This document shows positions 19,090 to 27,881 of a DNA stretch of 64,000 bases, one piece after another. Origin of the DNA: Mesorhizobium loti R88b (GTDB lineage: Bacteria > Pseudomonadota > Alphaproteobacteria > Rhizobiales > Rhizobiaceae); assembly GCF_013170845.1 (NCBI RefSeq), contig NZ_CP033367.1, positions 4,341,001 to 4,405,000 on the forward strand. The letters run 5' to 3'. Below the pieces are notes generated by a model that was not told the origin of the DNA, did not search any database, and was given only the letters and a program-made list of their open reading frames with translations. Position numbers and translations under genes: made by a program. Within the stretch, counting starts at the first letter, position 1; every line of letters starts with the position of its first letter.

Positions 19090-20505
19090 ATGGACAACGA
19101 GCAATTCCGCGATTGGTCAAGGCGCGCCGCCGACTGGGGCGCCGATTACCGCGCCGGCCTTCGCGATCGACCTGTAAGACCTGCCATCACGCCGGGCGAC
19201 ATATTCAGGAGCATCGAAGCTTCTCCGCCGGAGACGGCCGAACCGATGGAAAAGATTTTCGCCGACTTCGAGGAGAAGATCGTGCCGGGGATGACGCATT
19301 GGCAGCATCCGCGCTTCTTTGCTTACTTCCCGGCCAACGCGGCGCCCGTCTCGGTGGTGGCCGAGTACCTGGTCTCGGCAATGGCTGCGCAATGCATGCT
19401 TTGGCAGACGTCGCCGGCGGCAACAGAACTCGAAACGCGCATCATCGACTGGATGCGTCAGGCGCTCGGCCTGCCCGAAGGTTTTTCCGGGGCGATCCAG
19501 GATTCTGCGTCTTCGGCGACACTCAACGCCGTACTGACCATGCGCGAGCGTACACTCGACTGGCAAGGCAACAAAAAGGGACTGGCCGGGCAGCGGCGCT
19601 TGCGCATCTACTCCTCGGATCAGGTGCACACCTCGATCGACCGGGCGATCTGGGTTTCGGGCATCGGCGAGGACAATCTGGTGCGCATTCCGGTCTCCGG
19701 CCGTTTTCGCGCCATGGATACCGCAGCCCTGGAAGCAGCCATCATCGCCGACCGGAAAGCCGGCCTGCTGCCGGCTGGCATCATCGCTTGCGTCGGCGGC
19801 ACCAGCACCGGTGGCACGGACGACATTGCGGCCGTCGCTGATGTCGCCAGGCGGCACGGCCTCTACCTCCATGTCGACGCGGCCTGGGCCGGATCGGCGA
19901 TGATCTGTCCGGAATACCGACATTTCTGGACCGGTGTCGAAGGCGCTGATTCGATCGTCTTCAATCCGCATAAATGGCTCGGTGCGCAGTTCGACTGCTC
20001 GATCCAGTTCCTGCGCGATCCCGAAAGCCATGTCAGGACGCTGGCCATCAAGCCGGACTATCTCAGGACTCACGGCCATGACGGCATCATCAACTATTCC
20101 GAATGGTCGGTGCCGCTTGGCCGCCGCTTCCGCGCCTTGAAATTGTGGTTCCTGCTGCGTGCGCACGGACTGGAAAACCTGCGCACCATGATCCGCAACC
20201 ATGTCGCCTGGAGCGAGGGCCTTGCCGCACGGCTGGCAAGGGAGACGGATTTCGAGATCGTCAGCGAACCGATGCTGTCGCTGTTTTCGTTCAGGCACAA
20301 GGCGGCTCCAAGCGCTGACGCCGACGAGCACAATTTGCGGCTGGTCAATGCGATCAACGACGATGGCCGTATCTACCTGACGCAGACGAGGGTCGATGGC
20401 CATGTGGCAATCCGCTTCCAGGTCGGCCAGTTCGAGGCAACGGCGCAAGATGTCGCTGCAGCCTTCGATGTGATTTGCGAGCGCGCAAGATCACTTGTCC
20501 CCTGA
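19090..20505 (+). CDS. PLP-dependent amino acid decarboxylase (group II)
   Basis: A 471-residue member of the aromatic-L-amino-acid/tyrosine decarboxylase family. The PLP lysine is Lys295 in NPHKWLGAQFDCS, and the pyridine-N aspartate is in YLHVDAAWAGS. The N terminus has PGMTHWQHPRFFAYFPAN, matching substrate-pocket residues of aromatic amino acid decarboxylases. It probably decarboxylates an aromatic amino acid (Tyr, Phe, Trp or DOPA), but specificity cannot be fixed. ATG at 19090 follows GGGAGGAC. It stands between the Anbu operon and an orphan and appears monocistronic. Confidence 0.9.
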   Translation: MDNEQFRDWSRRAADWGADYRAGLRDRPVRPAITPGDIFRSIEASPPETAEPMEKIFADFEEKIVPGMTHWQHPRFFAYFPANAAPVSVVAEYLVSAMAAQCMLWQTSPAATELETRIIDWMRQALGLPEGFSGAIQDSASSATLNAVLTMRERTLDWQGNKKGLAGQRRLRIYSSDQVHTSIDRAIWVSGIGEDNLVRIPVSGRFRAMDTAALEAAIIADRKAGLLPAGIIACVGGTSTGGTDDIAAVADVARRHGLYLHVDAAWAGSAMICPEYRHFWTGVEGADSIVFNPHKWLGAQFDCSIQFLRDPESHVRTLAIKPDYLRTHGHDGIINYSEWSVPLGRRFRALKLWFLLRAHGLENLRTMIRNHVAWSEGLAARLARETDFEIVSEPMLSLFSFRHKAAPSADADEHNLRLVNAINDDGRIYLTQTRVDGHVAIRFQVGQFEATAQDVAAAFDVICERARSLVP

Positions 20506-20558
20506 CAACAAAACATGAGAATGGGACCAGAGTCACCGCACTGCCTTAGAGGGCCAAT

Positions 20559-20963
20559 GTGAGCGCGAATGGCGAGAAAACAACAGAAAGCCTGACAGGG
20601 ATTTGGCACGGGCGATATTTCTATCCGCGCAGCCTGGAGCCGGTCTCGTTTGTTGCGACGCTGATCGAGACCGCTACAAGGCTCACAGGTGCAGTCCACG
20701 AACCCGCGTCTTCGCTGGATGGTTCGATAGTTTACGCGACTATACTGGGAGATTGCGCGGGCGCCATCGTCGCTTTCGTCAAGACATATGACAACCTCAA
20801 ACGGAACCCGCATCCGGTTGAATATAACGGTGTTCTGAATGGTGATGCCACGGAGATTGAGGGAACGTGGCGGATCAAGGGCTACTGGTCCGGCACGTTC
20901 CTGATGATACGGTCGCCAGGCAAGGCAGTCTCCGTTTCCCGAAAAGCCGTCGAACAGGTCTGA
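20559..20963 (+). CDS. Hypothetical protein, 134 residues
   Basis: A soluble protein I do not recognise. The GTG at 20559 follows AGAGGG with suitable spacing. The sequence has alternating hydrophobic residues and GxW motifs (LTGIWHGRYFYP, IEGTWRIKGYWSGTFLM), suggesting a small beta-barrel of lipocalin-like type. It is 53 bases after the decarboxylase stop and could share its transcript. No cysteine pair, signal peptide or membrane helix is evident. Confidence 0.6.
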   Translation: MSANGEKTTESLTGIWHGRYFYPRSLEPVSFVATLIETATRLTGAVHEPASSLDGSIVYATILGDCAGAIVAFVKTYDNLKRNPHPVEYNGVLNGDATEIEGTWRIKGYWSGTFLMIRSPGKAVSVSRKAVEQV

Positions 20964-21042
20964 CGCACTCAGTCGGCTTTGCACGGCGGTTTGCCTTTGC
21001 GATCAGGCGATTTCAATTAGCCGGCTTACACCTTCCCATCGC

Positions 21043-21075
21043 TTTCGTTTTCCGCTATAGACAAGAAAAACGAAA
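21043..21075. promoter_or_regulatory. Inverted repeat over the glpR promoter (candidate GlpR operator)
   Basis: TTTCGTTTT (21043-21051) and AAAACGAAA (21067-21075) form a perfect 9-bp inverted repeat around TCCGCTATAGACAAG, which includes a -10-like TATAGA. It ends 16 bases before the glpR ATG. The same TTTCG core recurs upstream of glpD, as expected for an autoregulated DeoR-type repressor. Confidence 0.55.
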
Positions 21076-21090
21076 ACGGGGAGGTTCTCA

Positions 21091-21858
21091 ATGTATCTGT
21101 CGCCACGTCATGCCGAGATCATCCAGATGGCCAAGGACCATGGCCGCGTGCTGGTTGATGATCTGGCTACCCACTTCAACGTGACGCCGCAGACCATACG
21201 CAAGGACCTCAACGATCTCTGCGATCAGCGGCTGCTTTCGCGCATCCATGGTGGCGCATTGTTCCCGTCCGGTATCGAGAACATGGAGTATGAGGCCAGA
21301 CGCAAGATCGCGGCGGACGAGAAGGAGGCAATCGGGCGCGCTGCGGCTAGGCTGATACCCGACAATGCCTCGCTGTTCATTAACATAGGCACCACGACGG
21401 AGTCGGTCAGCAAGGCGTTGCTCGACCATAACGGCCTGATGGTCATCACCAATAACATCAATGTTGCCAACAGGATGCGCATCTATCCCTCAATCGAGGT
21501 GGTGATCGCCGGTGGGGTGGTGCGGGGTTCGGACGGTGGCGTCGTCGGCGAGGCGGCCGTCGACTTCATCAGGCAGTTCAAGGTCGACTACGCCGTGATC
21601 GGTGCCTCGGCCATCGACCATGACGGCGCCCTGCTCGATTTCGATTTCCGTGAGGTCAAGGTGGCGCAGGCGATCATTGCCAACGCCAGGCATGTGATTC
21701 TGGTTTCCGACCAGACCAAATTCGAACGGACGGCACCGGTGCGCATCGGCCACCTCTCCCAGGTCAACACTTTCATCACCGACCGTTGCGACATCCCGTC
21801 CGTGCGCAAGATCTGCCAGGAAGCAGAGGTTCAACTGATCGAGACATCGCTCGCTTAG
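21091..21858 (+). CDS. glpR: DeoR/GlpR family transcriptional repressor
   Basis: A 255-residue DeoR-family regulator. The N-terminal helix-turn-helix covers MYLSPRHAEIIQMAKDHGRVLVDDLATHFNVTPQTIRKDLNDL, and the C-terminal sugar-phosphate-binding domain shows NIGTTTESVSKAL, NNINVANRM and LVSDQTKFERTAPVRIG. It is 126 bases upstream of glpD and the glycerol transport operon, so glycerol 3-phosphate is the likely inducer and this is the local GlpR. A strong ribosome site GGGGAGG precedes the ATG. TTTCG-type repeats flank the gene on both sides. Confidence 0.9.
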   Translation: MYLSPRHAEIIQMAKDHGRVLVDDLATHFNVTPQTIRKDLNDLCDQRLLSRIHGGALFPSGIENMEYEARRKIAADEKEAIGRAAARLIPDNASLFINIGTTTESVSKALLDHNGLMVITNNINVANRMRIYPSIEVVIAGGVVRGSDGGVVGEAAVDFIRQFKVDYAVIGASAIDHDGALLDFDFREVKVAQAIIANARHVILVSDQTKFERTAPVRIGHLSQVNTFITDRCDIPSVRKICQEAEVQLIETSLA

Positions 21859-21891
21859 GCGCCGTCACAGGCCTCTCACGGGTTTGTGACA

Positions 21892-21941
21892 TTTCGTTTG
21901 ACATTCGTTCTCATTTCGAAATAATTCCGCCACGGTTTCGT
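21892..21941. promoter_or_regulatory. Helically phased TTTCG repeats upstream of glpD
   Basis: TTCG cores have their C at 21895, 21906, 21917 and 21939, that is intervals of 11, 11 and 22 bases. The missing slot holds TTCCG (21925-21929). The array fills the glpR-glpD gap and ends about 45 bases before the glpD start, so it is a good candidate GlpR operator. Confidence 0.6.
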
Positions 21942-21984
21942 AAAAAGCCAAAAATGGTGCAATGCGAAATCGTGGAGGAGTTCA

Positions 21985-23511
21985 GTGGACAAATCTTCAG
22001 TCCGGGACATTTTCGTCATAGGGGGCGGAATCAACGGTTGCGGCATCGCCCGTGACGCCGTTGGGCGCGGTTTTTCTGTCTTTCTGGCCGAGATGAACGA
22101 TCTCGCTAGCGGAACTTCCTCAGGCTCGACCAAGCTCATTCATGGCGGCCTGCGCTATCTCGAATTCTACGAATTCCGCCTGGTGCGCGAAGCGCTGATG
22201 GAGCGCGAGGTTCTGTGGAAGAACGCGCCGCACATCATCTGGCCGATGCGCTTTGTGTTGCCCTATGCCAAGGGCCTGCGTCCCGCCTGGCTGATCCGGC
22301 TCGGTTTGTTTCTCTACGACAATATTGGCGGTCGCAAATTGCTGCCGGCGACCAAGACGCTGGACATGACCAACGACCCGGCGGGCAAGCCTCTGAAGCC
22401 GCTGTTTAAAAAAGCTTTCGAGTATTCGGACGGTTGGGTCAATGACGCGCGGCTGGTCGCGCTTAACGCACGCGATGCCGCAGATCGGGGCGCGACGATC
22501 CGAACCCGCACGAAGGTTGTTGGCGCGCGCCGCGAAGGCGGCATCTGGACGATCAAGATCGAGAATCTGCAGAGCGGCGAGACCGAAGAGGTCAAGGCCA
22601 GGCTGCTGGTCAATGCCGCCGGACCATGGGTCGATCATGTACTCTCCGGTGTCGTCGGCCTCAACGATGTGCACAATGTTCGCCTCGTGCAGGGCAGCCA
22701 TATCGTCATCGCCAAGAAATTCGACGATCCGCGTGCCTATTTCTTTCAGAACAAGGATGGCCGCATCATCTTCGCCATCCCCTACGAGGATGAGTTCACG
22801 CTGATCGGTACCACCGACCGGGATTATCCCGGCGATCCGCACGACGTGAAGATCAGCGACACCGAGATCGACTATCTCTGTGCCGCGGCCAGCGAATACT
22901 TTGCGCAACCCGTCAAGCGCTCGGACATCGTCTGGACCTATTCGGCCGTGCGCCCGCTCTACGATGACGGCGCCTCCAAGGCACAGGAAGCGACGCGCGA
23001 CTATGTGCTGAAGGCCGAGGGCGGCGAGGGCGCGGCCCCGATCGTCAATGCTTTCGGCGGCAAGATCACCACCTATCGCCGGCTGTCGGAATCGATGCTG
23101 GAAAAGATTGAAGGTTTCCTCGGCAAGCGCGGCAAGCCATGGACTTCCAATGCGCCGCTGCCGGGCGGCGACTTCCCGGCTACCGGTTTCGACGCGCAGG
23201 TTGCAAAGCTCAAGGCGGCCTATCCGTTTCTCGACGCCCGGCTCGCCCGCCGACTGACGCGGCTCTATGGGACGCGTGCCCAGGTTCTGCTCGGTCTCGC
23301 CAAGTCCAATGCCGATCTTGGCCGGGACTTCGGCTGCCACCTCTATGAGGCAGAGGTGCGCTATCTCATTGAAAACGAATGGGCTGTGACATCTGAAGAT
23401 GTGCTGTGGCGCCGGACCAAGCGCGGCTTGCATCTCAGCCGTGAGCAGGTCGCGGCGCTTGATGAATTTATGCGCGGCATAAGCCGGCAGCATGTGGCGG
23501 CGGCCGAATGA
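21985..23511 (+). CDS. glpD: Aerobic glycerol-3-phosphate dehydrogenase
   Basis: A 508-residue FAD enzyme that oxidises glycerol 3-phosphate to dihydroxyacetone phosphate at the inner membrane and passes electrons to quinone. The FAD-binding motif VIGGGINGCGIARDAVGRG is at 10-28, followed by the family signature GTSSGSTKLIHGGLRYLE; the C-terminal DAO_C domain runs from about 390. The start is a GTG at 21985 after GGAGGAG. Next come the GlpS-V transporter genes, 42 bases on, so uptake and catabolism are joined in one operon. Confidence 0.96.
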   Translation: MDKSSVRDIFVIGGGINGCGIARDAVGRGFSVFLAEMNDLASGTSSGSTKLIHGGLRYLEFYEFRLVREALMEREVLWKNAPHIIWPMRFVLPYAKGLRPAWLIRLGLFLYDNIGGRKLLPATKTLDMTNDPAGKPLKPLFKKAFEYSDGWVNDARLVALNARDAADRGATIRTRTKVVGARREGGIWTIKIENLQSGETEEVKARLLVNAAGPWVDHVLSGVVGLNDVHNVRLVQGSHIVIAKKFDDPRAYFFQNKDGRIIFAIPYEDEFTLIGTTDRDYPGDPHDVKISDTEIDYLCAAASEYFAQPVKRSDIVWTYSAVRPLYDDGASKAQEATRDYVLKAEGGEGAAPIVNAFGGKITTYRRLSESMLEKIEGFLGKRGKPWTSNAPLPGGDFPATGFDAQVAKLKAAYPFLDARLARRLTRLYGTRAQVLLGLAKSNADLGRDFGCHLYEAEVRYLIENEWAVTSEDVLWRRTKRGLHLSREQVAALDEFMRGISRQHVAAAE

Positions 23512-23553
23512 AGAGGCTCTTGAGGTGATGCAGCAAGCCTGGGAGGAGGCGTC

Positions 23554-24633
23554 ATGCTTGAACTGAGGAACGTCACCAAGACAGTTGGTGCGGTCGAGCA
23601 CATCAGCGACGTGTCGCTGACGCTTCAGCACGGCTCGCTCAACGTTCTGCTTGGACCTACACTGTCCGGCAAGACCAGCTTGATGCGGCTCATGGCCGGT
23701 CTCGATGTGCCGACCTCCGGCTCGATCTGGTTCGACGGCCAGGATGTCACCGGCACGCCGGTGCAGAAGCGCAAGATCGCGATGGTCTACCAGCAGTTCA
23801 TCAATTATCCGGCGATGACCGTTTATGAAAACATAGCCTCGCCGCTCAGGGTAGCCGGCGTCGAGCAGGCCAGGATCGACAGCCAGGTGCGCGAGGCCGC
23901 GGGACTGCTCAAGCTGACGCCCTATCTTGACCGCACGCCGCTCAGCCTGTCGGGCGGCCAGCAGCAGCGCACCGCGCTTGCCCGCGCCATCGTAAAGAAT
24001 GCCAGCCTGGTGCTGCTCGACGAACCGCTGGCCAATCTCGACTACAAATTGCGCGAGGAGTTGCGGGCCGAACTGCCGAGGATCTTTGCCGCCGCCGGCA
24101 CCATTTTCGTCTACGCCACCACCGAACCGCACGAGGCGCTGCTGCTCGGCGGCAACACGGCAACGCTGTCGGAAGGCCGCATCACCCAGTTCGGGCCGAC
24201 CATTGACGTGTTCCGCAAGCCGATCGATCTGGTGACGGCGAGAACCTTCGCCGATCCGCCGCTCAACACTATCGTGCTGGCCAAGAAGGGCGCCGACTTC
24301 CTGCTTGAAGGCGGGGTCAAGCTGCCGGTGCCCGCGGAACTCGTCGGCATAGCCGACGGCAACTATACGGTCGGCTTCCAGCCGCACCATCTCTCGCTCG
24401 AACGGCCCAATGCCTCCGCCGTGCCGGTGCGGGCCAAGGTCACGATCACCGAGATAACGGGGTCGGAAAGTTTCATCCATCTCGACTTTGCCGACGTCCG
24501 CTGGGTCATGCTGACCCATGGCATCCGCGATTTCGAGACCGACGAGGTGATCGAGGTGTTCATCGACCCGCGTCACATCATGGTCTTCGACGGGCAAGGC
24601 CGCGCCGTCAGCGAGCCGAAGCTAGCGGCATAG
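23554..24633 (+). CDS. glpS: Glycerol ABC transporter ATP-binding protein GlpS
   Basis: A 359-residue MalK/UgpC-type ATPase with a C-terminal TOBE-like region. Walker A is G34-PTLSGKT41, Q-loop Gln80, ABC signature LSGGQ at 132-136 and Walker B LVLLDE at 152-157. The switch histidine is missing: the H-loop reads VYATTEPHEA, with Thr190 where VYVTHD would place His. In Rhizobium leguminosarum the orthologous GlpS works with GlpT. Its defect complements that of GlpT, predicting a heterodimer with one consensus ATP site. It starts at an ATG after GGGAGGAGG and is 10 bases from glpT. Confidence 0.9.
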   Translation: MLELRNVTKTVGAVEHISDVSLTLQHGSLNVLLGPTLSGKTSLMRLMAGLDVPTSGSIWFDGQDVTGTPVQKRKIAMVYQQFINYPAMTVYENIASPLRVAGVEQARIDSQVREAAGLLKLTPYLDRTPLSLSGGQQQRTALARAIVKNASLVLLDEPLANLDYKLREELRAELPRIFAAAGTIFVYATTEPHEALLLGGNTATLSEGRITQFGPTIDVFRKPIDLVTARTFADPPLNTIVLAKKGADFLLEGGVKLPVPAELVGIADGNYTVGFQPHHLSLERPNASAVPVRAKVTITEITGSESFIHLDFADVRWVMLTHGIRDFETDEVIEVFIDPRHIMVFDGQGRAVSEPKLAA

Positions 24634-24643
24634 GGAGCAAGCC

Positions 24644-25726
24644 ATGGCGCGCATCGACGTCAATCATGTCAGGCATTCCTATCTGCCGAACCCGCAGAAG
24701 GATGCGGATTTCGCGCTCAGGGAAGTGCATCACACTTTTGAGGATGGCGGCGCCTATGCGCTGCTCGGGCCGTCTGGCTGCGGCAAGACCACGCTGCTCA
24801 ACATCATTTCCGGCCTGCTTCACCCCTCGCACGGACAGCTGCTGTTCAACGGCAGGGACGTGACCAATCTGTCGACGCAGGAACGCAACATCGCGCAGGT
24901 GTTCCAGTTCCCGGTCATCTACGACACCATGACCGTCTACGACAATCTGGCCTTCCCGCTGCGCAATCGTGGCGTGCCGGAGGCAGACGTCGATCGCAAG
25001 GTGCGCGAGACGTTGGAGATGATCGACCTGGCGTCCTGGGCCAGGAAGAAGGCGAGGGGCCTGACCGCCGACCAGAAGCAGAAGATCTCGCTCGGTCGCG
25101 GCCTGGTGCGCTCCGACGTCAACGCCATCCTCTTCGACGAGCCGCTGACCGTCATCGACCCGCATATGAAGTGGGTGCTGCGTTCGCAATTGAAGCAGCT
25201 CCACCGCCGCTTCGGCTACACCATGGTCTATGTCACGCACGACCAGACCGAAGCGCTGACCTTCGCCGACCAGGTTGTCGTGATGTATGATGGCGGCATC
25301 GTCCAGATCGGCACGCCGGCGGAACTGTTCGAGCGGCCGCGCCACACCTTTGTCGGTTATTTCATCGGTTCGCCAGGGATGAACGTCATGCCGGTGGCGA
25401 TCGAGGGCAAGACGGCAACGCTCGGCTCGCAGCGGATCGAGTTGCCGGGCGCTCCGAAGACGGCCAACGGCGCTGTCGAGCTCGGCATCCGCCCCGAATA
25501 TATCAGGCTCGGCCGCGAGGGCATGGCCGTATCAATAAGCAAGGTCGAGGATGTCGGCCGCCACAAGGTGGTGCGCGCCAAATTGGAAGGCCGCGACATC
25601 GCGGCCGTCATCGGCGAGGACGAGACCGTTCCGGCTGAGCCGAAGGTACGCTTCGATCCGGCGGGCATCAACATCTATGCCGATTCCTGGCTAGTTGAGA
25701 TGGGGCGTGTCGAGGTGGGGGCATAG
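24644..25726 (+). CDS. glpT: Glycerol ABC transporter ATP-binding protein GlpT
   Basis: A 360-residue ATPase paralogous to GlpS. Walker A G42-PSGCGKT49, Q-loop Gln88, Walker B AILFDE 161-166 and switch His199 (VYVTHD) are all intact. The ABC signature is degenerate, LTADQ at 140-144 instead of LSGGQ, and the D-loop reads LTVID. It is not the E. coli GlpT glycerol-3-phosphate antiporter; the name follows the rhizobial glpSTPQUV scheme. Its stop is directly followed by the glpP ATG. Confidence 0.9.
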   Translation: MARIDVNHVRHSYLPNPQKDADFALREVHHTFEDGGAYALLGPSGCGKTTLLNIISGLLHPSHGQLLFNGRDVTNLSTQERNIAQVFQFPVIYDTMTVYDNLAFPLRNRGVPEADVDRKVRETLEMIDLASWARKKARGLTADQKQKISLGRGLVRSDVNAILFDEPLTVIDPHMKWVLRSQLKQLHRRFGYTMVYVTHDQTEALTFADQVVVMYDGGIVQIGTPAELFERPRHTFVGYFIGSPGMNVMPVAIEGKTATLGSQRIELPGAPKTANGAVELGIRPEYIRLGREGMAVSISKVEDVGRHKVVRAKLEGRDIAAVIGEDETVPAEPKVRFDPAGINIYADSWLVEMGRVEVGA

Positions 25727-26593
25727 ATGGACAAGACCTGGAACAACAAGGCTTGGTTCCTCGTGCTGCCGGTGCTGGTGCTGGTGGCCTTCACCGCGGT
25801 CATCCCGCTGATGACGGTCGTCAACTATTCGGTGCAGGACACGTTCGGCAACAATGTCTTCACCTGGGCCGGCACCGAATGGTTCGAGGAGTTGCTGTCG
25901 TCCAGCCGCTTCTGGGAAGCGATGGTCCGCAACCTGACCTTCTCCTTCATCATCCTGGCGATCGAAGTGCCACTTGGCATCTTCATCGCGCTCAACATGC
26001 CGAAAAAAGGCTGGGGCGTGCCGGTTTGCCTCGTCCTGATGTCGCTGCCGCTGCTGATCCCGTGGAACGTCGTCGGCACGATCTGGCAGGTGTTCGGCCG
26101 CAACGACATCGGGCTCATGGGCTATTACCTCAACGCGATCGGTATCGACTACAACTATGTGCAGGATCCCTTCGACGCCTGGGTGACGATCATCATCATG
26201 GATGTCTGGCACTGGACCAGCCTCGTCGTGCTGCTCTGCTATGCCGGCCTGGTTTCGATCCCGGATGCCTTTTACCAGGCAGCCAAGATCGACGGTGCCT
26301 CGCGCTGGGCGGTGTTCCGCTACATCCAGCTGCCGAAGATGCAGCGCGTGCTTCTGATCGCCGTGCTGCTGCGCTTCATGGACTCATTCATGATCTACAC
26401 CGAACCCTTCGTCGTCACCGGTGGTGGCCCTGGTAACTCGACGACGTTCCTGTCCATCGACCTGGTCAAGACCGCCCTCGGCCAGTTTGACCTCGGTCCG
26501 GCGGCGGCGATGTCGCTGGTCTACTTCCTCATCATCCTGTTGTTGTCATGGGTGTTCTACACCGTGATGACCAATTACGACGCGGAGCGCTGA
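25727..26593 (+). CDS. glpP: Glycerol ABC transporter permease GlpP
   Basis: A 288-residue permease of the MalF/UgpA type with six membrane segments. The EAA loop that docks the ATPase is ALYQ-like here: DAFYQAAKIDGASRWAVFRYIQLPKM near residues 182-207. It forms the translocation pore with GlpQ. The ATG directly abuts the glpT stop, with no gap, and glpQ starts one base after its own stop, so all components are translated together. Substrate assignment to glycerol comes from context (glpR, glpD, glpK). Confidence 0.9.
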   Translation: MDKTWNNKAWFLVLPVLVLVAFTAVIPLMTVVNYSVQDTFGNNVFTWAGTEWFEELLSSSRFWEAMVRNLTFSFIILAIEVPLGIFIALNMPKKGWGVPVCLVLMSLPLLIPWNVVGTIWQVFGRNDIGLMGYYLNAIGIDYNYVQDPFDAWVTIIIMDVWHWTSLVVLLCYAGLVSIPDAFYQAAKIDGASRWAVFRYIQLPKMQRVLLIAVLLRFMDSFMIYTEPFVVTGGGPGNSTTFLSIDLVKTALGQFDLGPAAAMSLVYFLIILLLSWVFYTVMTNYDAER

Positions 26594-26594
26594 A

Positions 26595-27512
26595 ATGGCC
26601 GGCGCCAATGAACGAACCGAGCGCAATGCGATGAACGGGACCGCCTCGGAAGGTCTCGCCAGTACGCTGTCGCAAAGCGATCTCGACAGACGGATGCGCC
26701 GGCGGGGCGAGGAATCGCGCTGGTGGTGGATCGTGCCCACGCTCTACATCATCGTGCTTTTGCTGCCGATCTACTGGCTCATCAACATGAGCTTCAAGAC
26801 CAATGCGGAGATCGTCAACTCGCTGACGCTCTACCCGCATCAGCCTACGATCGCCAACTATGTCACCATCTTCACCGAGAAGGTCTGGTATTCCGGCTAC
26901 ATCAATTCGATCACCTATGTGGTCATGAACATGGTGATTTCGGTGTCCGTGGCGCTGCCGGCGGCTTACGCCTTCTCGCGCTACCGCTTCCTTGGTGACA
27001 AGCATCTGTTCTTCTGGCTTTTGACCAACCGCATGGCGCCGCCAGCGGTGTTCGCGCTGCCGTTCTTCCAGCTCTACTCGGCCTTCGGCCTGATCGACAC
27101 GCACATTGCGGTAGCGCTCGCCCACTGCCTGTTCAACGTGCCGCTGGCAGTGTGGATCCTCGAAGGCTTCATGTCGGGCGTGCCGAAGGAGATCGACGAG
27201 ACCGCCTATATCGACGGCTATTCGTTCCCGCGCTTCTTCCTGAAAATCTTCATGCCGCTGATCGCCAGCGGCATCGGCGTCGCCTGCTTCTTCTGCTTCA
27301 TGTTTTCATGGGTGGAACTGCTGATCGCCCGTACGCTGACCACGACCGATGCCAAGCCGATCGCCGCAACCATGACCCGCACTGTCTCGGCTTCCGGTAT
27401 GGATTGGGGTCTGCTCGCTGCTGCCGGCGTGCTGACGCTGATTCCTGGCGCCCTCGTGATCTGGTTCGTGCGCAACTACATCGCCAAGGGCTTCGCCCTA
27501 GGGAGGGTGTGA
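26595..27512 (+). CDS. glpQ: Glycerol ABC transporter permease GlpQ
   Basis: A 305-residue MalG/UgpE-type permease. It has a polar cytoplasmic N terminus (about 45 residues), six membrane helices, and the EAA loop EIDETAYIDGYSFPRFFLKIFMPL around 200-223. It pairs with GlpP. It is not the E. coli GlpQ phosphodiesterase. The ATG is one base after the glpP stop. An internal Met at residue 13 is an alternative start. Confidence 0.9.
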   Translation: MAGANERTERNAMNGTASEGLASTLSQSDLDRRMRRRGEESRWWWIVPTLYIIVLLLPIYWLINMSFKTNAEIVNSLTLYPHQPTIANYVTIFTEKVWYSGYINSITYVVMNMVISVSVALPAAYAFSRYRFLGDKHLFFWLLTNRMAPPAVFALPFFQLYSAFGLIDTHIAVALAHCLFNVPLAVWILEGFMSGVPKEIDETAYIDGYSFPRFFLKIFMPLIASGIGVACFFCFMFSWVELLIARTLTTTDAKPIAATMTRTVSASGMDWGLLAAAGVLTLIPGALVIWFVRNYIAKGFALGRV

Positions 27513-27514
27513 TC

Positions 27515-27802
27515 ATGAACTTCGACTTCTCCTGGATGGCATGGACCTGGCCGACGGCCGCTTTTTTTGCCGTCATCGCCCTGCTGCTGGTCGGCATGGG
27601 TGCTTGGGAATACGCCTCGCCAGGCGGCAATCCGCGCGTTGGCGTGCTGCGCTTCGAGACGACGCGCGGCGACCGCCTGTTCCTATCGCTGCTCGGCAGC
27701 GCCTTTATCCATCTCGCTTGGCTGGGTCTTGTCGGACCGAGCCTCTGGTGGGCTCTCGCTCTCTCCGTGGTCTACGCCATCGGCGTGTTCCGCTACGTAT
27801 AG
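27515..27802 (+). CDS. glpU: Small membrane protein of the glycerol transporter operon (DUF2160)
   Basis: A 95-residue protein with two or three membrane helices (WPTAAFFAVIALLLVGMGAW; FIHLAWLGLV; ALALSVVYAIGVF). It matches the DUF2160 family, encoded between the permease and binding-protein genes of rhizobial glycerol operons and called GlpU there. Its contribution to transport is not established; it may be an accessory subunit. The ATG is 2 bases after the glpQ stop with GGGAGGG in front. Confidence 0.82.
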   Translation: MNFDFSWMAWTWPTAAFFAVIALLLVGMGAWEYASPGGNPRVGVLRFETTRGDRLFLSLLGSAFIHLAWLGLVGPSLWWALALSVVYAIGVFRYV

Positions 27803-27816
27803 AGGGGGAAACTGTT

Positions 27817-27844
27817 GGAGCGGCAGCGTGCCGGCCGCCGCTCC
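27817..27844 (+). promoter_or_regulatory. Intercistronic hairpin between glpU and glpV
   Basis: GGAGCGGC (27817-27824) pairs with GCCGCTCC (27837-27844) around a 12-base loop. There is no T run. Such hairpins in ABC operons often protect transcript ends next to the binding-protein gene. Confidence 0.55.
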
Positions 27845-27881
27845 AGATCGCACTTGAAACCTGAAACAGTGGAGGAAACAC

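Noticed and set aside
22120..24597. 825-residue open frame on the minus strand across glpD and glpS
   Set aside because: It spans two well-supported genes and their intergenic gap in the opposite sense and has no recognisable domain; high GC leaves few stops in that frame.
23554..24633. glpS as a decaying pseudogene because of the lost switch histidine
   Set aside because: The frame, length, Walker motifs and LSGGQ are intact, and the operon spacing is tight; a specialised subunit is more likely.
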